Source: Clavibacter tessellarius (lineage in GTDB: Bacteria; Actinomycetota; Actinomycetes; Actinomycetales; Microbacteriaceae). Taken from it: a stretch of DNA of 64,000 bases. Shown here piece by piece: positions 57,784 through 64,000 of this stretch; within the stretch, counting starts at the first letter, position 1; each line of letters opens with the position of its first letter. Location: assembly GCF_001618005.1 (NCBI RefSeq), contig NZ_LQXA01000018.1:1-64000 (forward strand). Direction: 5' to 3'. A program made the translations under genes and the position numbers. The notes under the pieces were generated by a model. It worked only from the letters and a program-made list of their open reading frames with translations, was not told where the DNA came from and did not search any database.

Positions 57784-59064
57784 ATGAACCGACACGCAAC
57801 CGCCTTGTTCGCGGCACTCGAAGCGCTCCTGGTGGTGGGGGTCGGCGTCGCCCTGCCCCTCGTGCCGCTCACCGTCCTCTGGGCCGGGCAGTACGACCTG
57901 CAGATCGACTGGGGCGTGTTCGCGCGGACGGCCGTCGACCTGTGGCTGCTCGGCCACGGCGTGCCGCTCACGGCATCGCTGGATCCGGCGCTCTCGACGG
58001 CCCTCGGGCTCCCCGCGGTCGACGCCCCGTTCGCGCTCTCGCTCGCCCCTCTGGGCTTCGCGTTGCTCACGCTGCTGCTCGGCACGCGGGCCGGTCGCCG
58101 CATCGTCGAGACGGACCACCCCGGCGCCGGTGCCGCGGCCGCCGTCGCCACGACCGCCGTCCTCTCCCTGGGCCTCGCGCTCGCGGCGCAGCACGAGGGC
58201 ATCGCACCCGCCGTGGTGCGCGGCGCGGTGCTCCCGACGCTCGTCCTCGCACTCGGCCTGCTGATCGGCGTCGTCACCCGCGTCGATCGCGCCCGGGCCG
58301 GCCGGTGGTGGGGCTCGCTGTCGTCGGGACGCGCGGCCGGGTCCATCCGCTCGGTCCGGGACGCTCTCGACCGCCTCCCCGAGGGCGCCGCATCCGTGGC
58401 CGGGACGGCGGTCCGCGGCGGAGCGGCCGCGGCATTCGCCGTCGTCGCCGTCTCATCGGCAGTCGTCGCGGTCCTGCTCGGCGTGCGGTACGCGACCGTC
58501 ATCACGCTCTACGAGACCCTGCAGACGGGGATCGTCGGGGGAGTCGCCCTCACGCTCGGGCAGATCGCGCTCCTGCCGAACCTGGTGATGTGGACGTCGT
58601 CCTGGCTCGTCGGGCCCGGCTTCGCCCTGGGGACCGGGTCCTCCGTGTCACCGCTCGGCACGACCGTCGGCCCGATCCCGTCCATCCCGGTCCTCGGCAT
58701 CCTGCCGCAGGGCACCCTCGACCTGGGCTACCTCGGGATCCTCGTCCCCGTGGTGGTGGCGTTCGTCGCCGCGGTGGCGCTCTCGCCACGCGTCGCGCGC
58801 ATCCCCGAACCCGAGGCCCGCCGCTGGCCGTGGTTCCTCGCGGCGGGCCTCGGCATGGGCGTCGTCGGCGCCGTCGTGCTGTGCCTGCTCGCGGCCCTGT
58901 CGGGCGGGGCTGCCGGTCCCGGCAGGCTGGCCGACGTCGGTCCCGCTGCCGGCTGGATCCTCCTGTACGCGTTCCTCGAGATCGGCGTCGCCTCCGTGGC
59001 GGGCATGTTCGTCTCCGGCCTCATGGCCCCGCTGGTCCGACGGAGCCCGGAAGGACGCGGATAG
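57784..59064 (+). CDS. DUF6350 (PerM-like) membrane protein
   Basis: A 426-residue protein with about nine hydrophobic helices and short loops. The position directly before purN-purH, and the segments [17 protein letters not shown] and [19 protein letters not shown], identify the DUF6350 family, whose mycobacterial member PerM supports cell division under stress. TAGGGT (57769-57774) lies nine bases before the ATG. Overlap-free; purN starts nine bases after its stop. Confidence 0.85.
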   Translation: MNRHATALFAALEALLVVGVGVALPLVPLTVLWAGQYDLQIDWGVFARTAVDLWLLGHGVPLTASLDPALSTALGLPAVDAPFALSLAPLGFALLTLLLGTRAGRRIVETDHPGAGAAAAVATTAVLSLGLALAAQHEGIAPAVVRGAVLPTLVLALGLLIGVVTRVDRARAGRWWGSLSSGRAAGSIRSVRDALDRLPEGAASVAGTAVRGGAAAAFAVVAVSSAVVAVLLGVRYATVITLYETLQTGIVGGVALTLGQIALLPNLVMWTSSWLVGPGFALGTGSSVSPLGTTVGPIPSIPVLGILPQGTLDLGYLGILVPVVVAFVAAVALSPRVARIPEPEARRWPWFLAAGLGMGVVGAVVLCLLAALSGGAAGPGRLADVGPAAGWILLYAFLEIGVASVAGMFVSGLMAPLVRRSPEGRG

Positions 59065-59073
59065 GCTGTGGCC

Positions 59074-59667
59074 GTGTTCAACGTGGTGGTCCTCGTCTCC
59101 GGCAGCGGCACCAACCTCCTCGCCCTCCTCCAGGCGGCGGATCACGCGGACTACCCGGCGCGCATCGTCGCGGTCGGCGCCGATCGCGAGGCGGACGGGC
59201 TGCGGTTCGCCGAGGAGCGCGGCATCCCCACCTTCACGGTGCCGTTCTCGAGCTTCCCGGATCGCGCGACCTGGGGGGACGAGCTGGTGGCTGCCGTCTC
59301 CGGCTGGGATCCGGACCTCGTGGTCCTCAGCGGCTTCATGCGCCTCCTGCCCCCACGGGCGGTCGAGGCCTTCGCCCCGCGTCTGGTCAACACGCACCCC
59401 GCCTACCTGCCGGAGTTCCCCGGCGCCCACGCGGTGCGCGACGCCATCGCCGCGGGGGTCCCGGCCTCCGGGGCCTCCCTCATCGTCGTCGACGCCGGCG
59501 TCGACACCGGCCCCGTCCTCGCGCAGGAGCGCGTCGCGGTGGAGCCGGGCGACACCGAGCACACCCTGCACGAGCGCATCAAGGTCGTGGAGCGCAGGCT
59601 CCTCGTCGACACGGTGCGCGCCATCGCCCTCGGCACCATCGACCTCAAGGAGCTGACCACCGCATGA
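59074..59667 (+). CDS. purN: Phosphoribosylglycinamide formyltransferase
   Basis: Transfers a formyl group to GAR in purine synthesis. The 197-residue protein begins [20 protein letters not shown], and shows the catalytic [17 protein letters not shown] and DAGVDTGPV blocks. GTG at 59074 is taken because TAGGCT (59062-59067) lies six bases upstream; an in-frame GTG at 59068 touches that box. Its stop overlaps the purH start (ATGA). Confidence 0.95.
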   Translation: MFNVVVLVSGSGTNLLALLQAADHADYPARIVAVGADREADGLRFAEERGIPTFTVPFSSFPDRATWGDELVAAVSGWDPDLVVLSGFMRLLPPRAVEAFAPRLVNTHPAYLPEFPGAHAVRDAIAAGVPASGASLIVVDAGVDTGPVLAQERVAVEPGDTEHTLHERIKVVERRLLVDTVRAIALGTIDLKELTTA

Positions 59668-61280
59668 GCGGACCCCGTCACGACCCGTCCCTGTTCCGCG
59701 ACCGCGACGGCATCGCCGTGACGCGCGCCCTCGTCTCCGTGAGCGACAAGACCGGGCTCCTCGAGCTGGCGTCCGCCCTCGTCGAGGCCGGCGTCGAGAT
59801 CGTCTCGACCGGATCCACCGCCAGCACCATCGCCGAGGCGGGCTTCCCCGTCACCCCCGTGCAGGACGTGACGGGCTTCCCGGAGGTGCTCGACGGGAGG
59901 GTCAAGACCCTGCACCCGTCGGTGCACGCGGGCCTCCTCGCCGACCTGCGGCTCGAGTCGCACGAGGCCCAGCTCGCCGAGCTCGGCATCTCCCCGTTCG
60001 AGCTGGTCGTCGTCAACCTGTACCCGTTCGTGGAGACCGTCGCCTCGGGGGCTCCCGCAGCGGACGTCATCGAGCAGATCGACATCGGCGGGCCCGCCAT
60101 GGTGCGCGCGTCCGCCAAGAACCACGCGAACGTCGCGATCGTCGTGTCGCCGACCAGCTACGGCGAGGTGATCGAGGCCGTGCGCTCCGGCGGCACCACC
60201 CTCGCCCAGCGGCGTCGTCTCGCTTCCGCGGCCTTCGCCCACACGGCCGAATACGACAGGGCCGTCGCGGACTACTTCCGGGATGCCGTAGTGGGATCAG
60301 GCGAGGCGTCGCCGACGTGGCCGGCGTCCTTCCGCGTCGCAGGCGACCTCGCGCAGGTGCTCAGGTACGGGGAGAACTCGCACCAGGATGCGGCCCTGTA
60401 CCGCAGCGCCGACGGGGCGGGGATCGCCCAGGCGACCCAGCTGCACGGCAAGGAGATGTCCTACAACAACTTCGTCGACGCGGACGCCGCCGTGCGCGCC
60501 GCGTACGACTTCACCGAGCCGGCCGTCGCCATCATCAAGCACGCGAACCCGTGCGGGATCGCGGTGGCGCCGCCACGCGCGGTCGACGCGATCGCCGCCG
60601 CGCACCGGAGCGCGCACGACTGCGACCCGGTGTCCGCGTTCGGGGGAGTGATCGCCGCCAACCGCACCATCACGCTCGGGATGGCGGAGACGGTGAAGGA
60701 GATCTTCACCGAGGTGCTCGTGGCGCCGGGCTTCGACGACGACGCGCTCACGCTCCTCAAGTCCAAGAAGAACCTCCGCCTCCTGACGCTCCCCGAGGGG
60801 TACCGCCGCGAGCCGCTGGAGGCGCGTCAGATCTCGGGCGGATACCTCGTGCAGTCGACGGATGCGTTCCCCACCGACGGCCGACGCCTCTCGGCGGGCT
60901 GGACGCTCGCGACAGGGGAGGCGGTGGACGAGCAGACGCTCGCCGACCTGGAGTTCGCGTGGAAGGCGTGCCGGGCGGTCAAGTCGAACGCCATCCTGCT
61001 CGCGCACCACGGTGCCTCGGTGGGGGTGGGCATGGGCCAGGTCAACCGGGTGGACTCGTGCCACCTCGCGGTGCAGCGCGCGGGAGCGCGCGCGGCGGGA
61101 TCGGTCGCGGCGTCCGACGCGTTCTTCCCCTTCGCCGACGGCCTGCAGGTCCTGCTCGACGCCGGGGTCCGCGCCGTGGTCCAGCCCGGCGGATCCGTGC
61201 GCGACGAGGAGGTCGTCGAGGCTGCCCGGGCTGCCGGCGTGGCCATGTACTTCACGGGCGAGCGCCACTTCTTCCACTGA
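59664..61280 (+). CDS. purH: Bifunctional AICAR transformylase / IMP cyclohydrolase
   Basis: Performs the last two steps to IMP. The 538-residue protein has the N-terminal cyclohydrolase (MGS-like) domain ([29 protein letters not shown]) and the C-terminal transformylase with [11 protein letters not shown]. The usual RYGENPHQ block reads RYGENSHQ here. Product IMP is the substrate of the guaB encoded at 38.5 kb. Confidence 0.97.
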   Translation: MSGPRHDPSLFRDRDGIAVTRALVSVSDKTGLLELASALVEAGVEIVSTGSTASTIAEAGFPVTPVQDVTGFPEVLDGRVKTLHPSVHAGLLADLRLESHEAQLAELGISPFELVVVNLYPFVETVASGAPAADVIEQIDIGGPAMVRASAKNHANVAIVVSPTSYGEVIEAVRSGGTTLAQRRRLASAAFAHTAEYDRAVADYFRDAVVGSGEASPTWPASFRVAGDLAQVLRYGENSHQDAALYRSADGAGIAQATQLHGKEMSYNNFVDADAAVRAAYDFTEPAVAIIKHANPCGIAVAPPRAVDAIAAAHRSAHDCDPVSAFGGVIAANRTITLGMAETVKEIFTEVLVAPGFDDDALTLLKSKKNLRLLTLPEGYRREPLEARQISGGYLVQSTDAFPTDGRRLSAGWTLATGEAVDEQTLADLEFAWKACRAVKSNAILLAHHGASVGVGMGQVNRVDSCHLAVQRAGARAAGSVAASDAFFPFADGLQVLLDAGVRAVVQPGGSVRDEEVVEAARAAGVAMYFTGERHFFH

Positions 61281-61351
61281 TCCCGTGGGCTGGCGGTCCT
61301 CCGGGCCGCCGGCCCACGGCCGCCGCGACACGCCCGGGATGCGGGTTGTTT

Positions 61352-61380
61352 TGCGGGGGTGGGGTGGTCCGCGTAATGTC
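61352..61380 (+). promoter_or_regulatory. rRNA operon promoter P1
   Basis: TTGCGG (61352-61357) and TAATGT (61375-61380) with a 17-base spacer, just after purH. Confidence 0.55.
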
Positions 61381-61476
61381 TCCTCTTGTCGCCGGAACGG
61401 GCGGGAAGCGAAATGCTTCCGGAGCTGTTCTGGTGGGCTTGATCCTGGTGAAACAGAAGTTGCCGCGGCTTACGGG

Positions 61477-61506
61477 TTGCGTGTTTACCATCAACTGAGC
61501 TAGGGT
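61477..61506 (+). promoter_or_regulatory. rRNA operon promoter P2
   Basis: TTGCGT (61477-61482) and TAGGGT (61501-61506) with an 18-base spacer. It lies closer to the 16S gene than P1; both could be used under different growth rates. Confidence 0.5.
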
Positions 61507-61623
61507 CTGATTCTGCTTCCGACGTGAGTGCTGGGCCTTGTGGTCTGGATCACTCCCACGGGGAGCGGTGGAGTGTGAGCTCCGATGGCTGGCTGTGATG
61601 GTCGGTGTCGGGAGCGTCCGTTC

Positions 61624-61646
61624 CTTGAGAACTCAACAGCGTGCAC
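61624..61646 (+). promoter_or_regulatory. boxA-like element in the rRNA leader
   Basis: TTGAGAACTCAACAGCGTGC matches the element repeated in the 16S-23S spacer (TTGAGAACTACACAGTGGAC at 63660) and resembles the Gram-positive CTTTGAAAACT antitermination box. Confidence 0.5.
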
Positions 61647-61842
61647 AATGTCAAATGCCAAATACCCGTTGCGGGTGTCCTTCGGATGCTCGTTTCGGAT
61701 TCCTTTGGAATACATTTAAACAAACAAGCAAGTCAGTAATGATTTGTTCTGTCGGTTTCAAACTTGCTGGTTCGTGTTCGATTCCCGTTCACGTCTGGCT
61801 TTAGATGTGCCGACTGCTTTCGGGTGGTCGTGCGTTTAAGCA

Positions 61843-63792
<1,950 letters not shown>

Positions 63793-64000
63793 CAAGATTC
63801 TAAGAGCAAACGGTGGATGCCTTGGCATCTGGAGCCGAAGAAGGACGTATAAATCTGCGATAAGCCTCGGGGAGCTGATAATAGAGCTTTGATCCGAGGA
63901 TCTCCGAATGGGGAAACCCCGCCAGGCCCTTTGGGTGACCTGGTGACTCCCGCCTGAATATATAGGGCGGGTAGAGGGAACGTGGGGAAGTGAAACATCT
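63793..64000 (+). rRNA. 23S ribosomal RNA, 5' part
   Basis: The gene starts about 63793 with CAAGATTCTAAGAGCAAACGG and GTGGATGCCTTGGCATCTGG, the conserved 5' end of actinobacterial 23S, and is cut off by the window end. Confidence 0.93.

Larger units (their letters stand above)
61281..61842 (+). other. rRNA operon leader and promoter region
   Basis: These 562 bases hold no protein gene. They carry two promoters (61352 and 61477), a boxA-like antitermination element at 61624-61646 (TTGAGAACTCAACAGC), and an AT-richer stretch 61710-61770 that, with the 16S 3' flank, probably forms the RNase III processing stem. Confidence 0.75.

Noticed and set aside
61764-61800. T-loop-like GTTCGATTCC stretch resembling a tRNA 3' half
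   Set aside because: No acceptor, D or anticodon stems can be paired upstream, and it lies in the rRNA leader.

Overview
The window comes from a high-GC actinobacterium, most likely of the family Microbacteriaceae and plausibly Clavibacter. This rests on very strong G/C bias at third codon positions, an actinobacterial 16S gene, a 16S-23S spacer without tRNAs, GuaB3/SURF1/DUF3817/DUF6350 neighbours typical of this group, and many apparently leaderless genes with a TAGNNT -10 box placed 6-10 bases before the start codon. The genus is an inference from recall; no alignment was run. Layout: 1-5.4 kb is one PTS block, the general proteins HPr and enzyme I followed by mannitol EIICB, EIIA and mannitol-1-phosphate dehydrogenase, closed by a strong terminator. 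5.4-8.8 kb is the infA-rpmJ-rpsM-rpsK-rpoA-rplQ cluster, which lacks rpsD between rpsK and rpoA. 8.9-13.5 kb carries a double-GNAT protein, truA, rplM-rpsI and glmM. 13.5-22.5 kb has coaA divergent from glmS, then an acpS-alr-alr/tsaE-tsaB-rimI/tsaD run in which two t6A-tRNA genes are fused to other enzymes, then a DUF4190 membrane protein. 22.6-24.3 kb holds a SAM methyltransferase-like gene and a solitary groES under a CIRCE operator. From 24.36 to 31.43 kb lies the accessory region and the main candidate for an undescribed system: four paralogous small membrane proteins, a WXG100-sized protein, a WXG protein with a glycine-zipper tail, and a twice-repeated gene pair (a DcrB/LpqN-like protein and a possible EspG-like protein). 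Its base composition is visibly less GC-rich than the flanks, especially at 24.4-28.8 kb. It reads like an ESX/type VII-type or polymorphic-effector module, but no secretion ATPase is present, so this is an inference. 31.5-38.3 kb: rarD, then a branched-chain amino acid ABC transporter with the binding protein on the plus strand and livFGMH convergent on the minus strand; the LivH homologue has an extra exported Ig-like domain. 38.5-47.7 kb: guaB, an AbiEi-like gene, guaB3, a two-gene K+/H+ antiporter (TrkA-C subunit plus CPA2 channel), SURF1, DUF3817 and guaA, so three GMP-metabolism genes lie close together. 47.8-55.3 kb: Bax-inhibitor-like protein, glycerophosphodiesterase, UvrD/PcrA helicase, a sortase-anchored thioester-type surface protein and a DUF2236 protein. 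55.5-61.3 kb: sucCD, DUF6350, purN and purH. 61.3-64.0 kb: an rRNA operon with two promoters, full 16S, spacer and the first part of 23S. Apart from the accessory region most of the window is conserved housekeeping DNA. No insertion sequence, prophage, CRISPR array or tRNA gene was seen.
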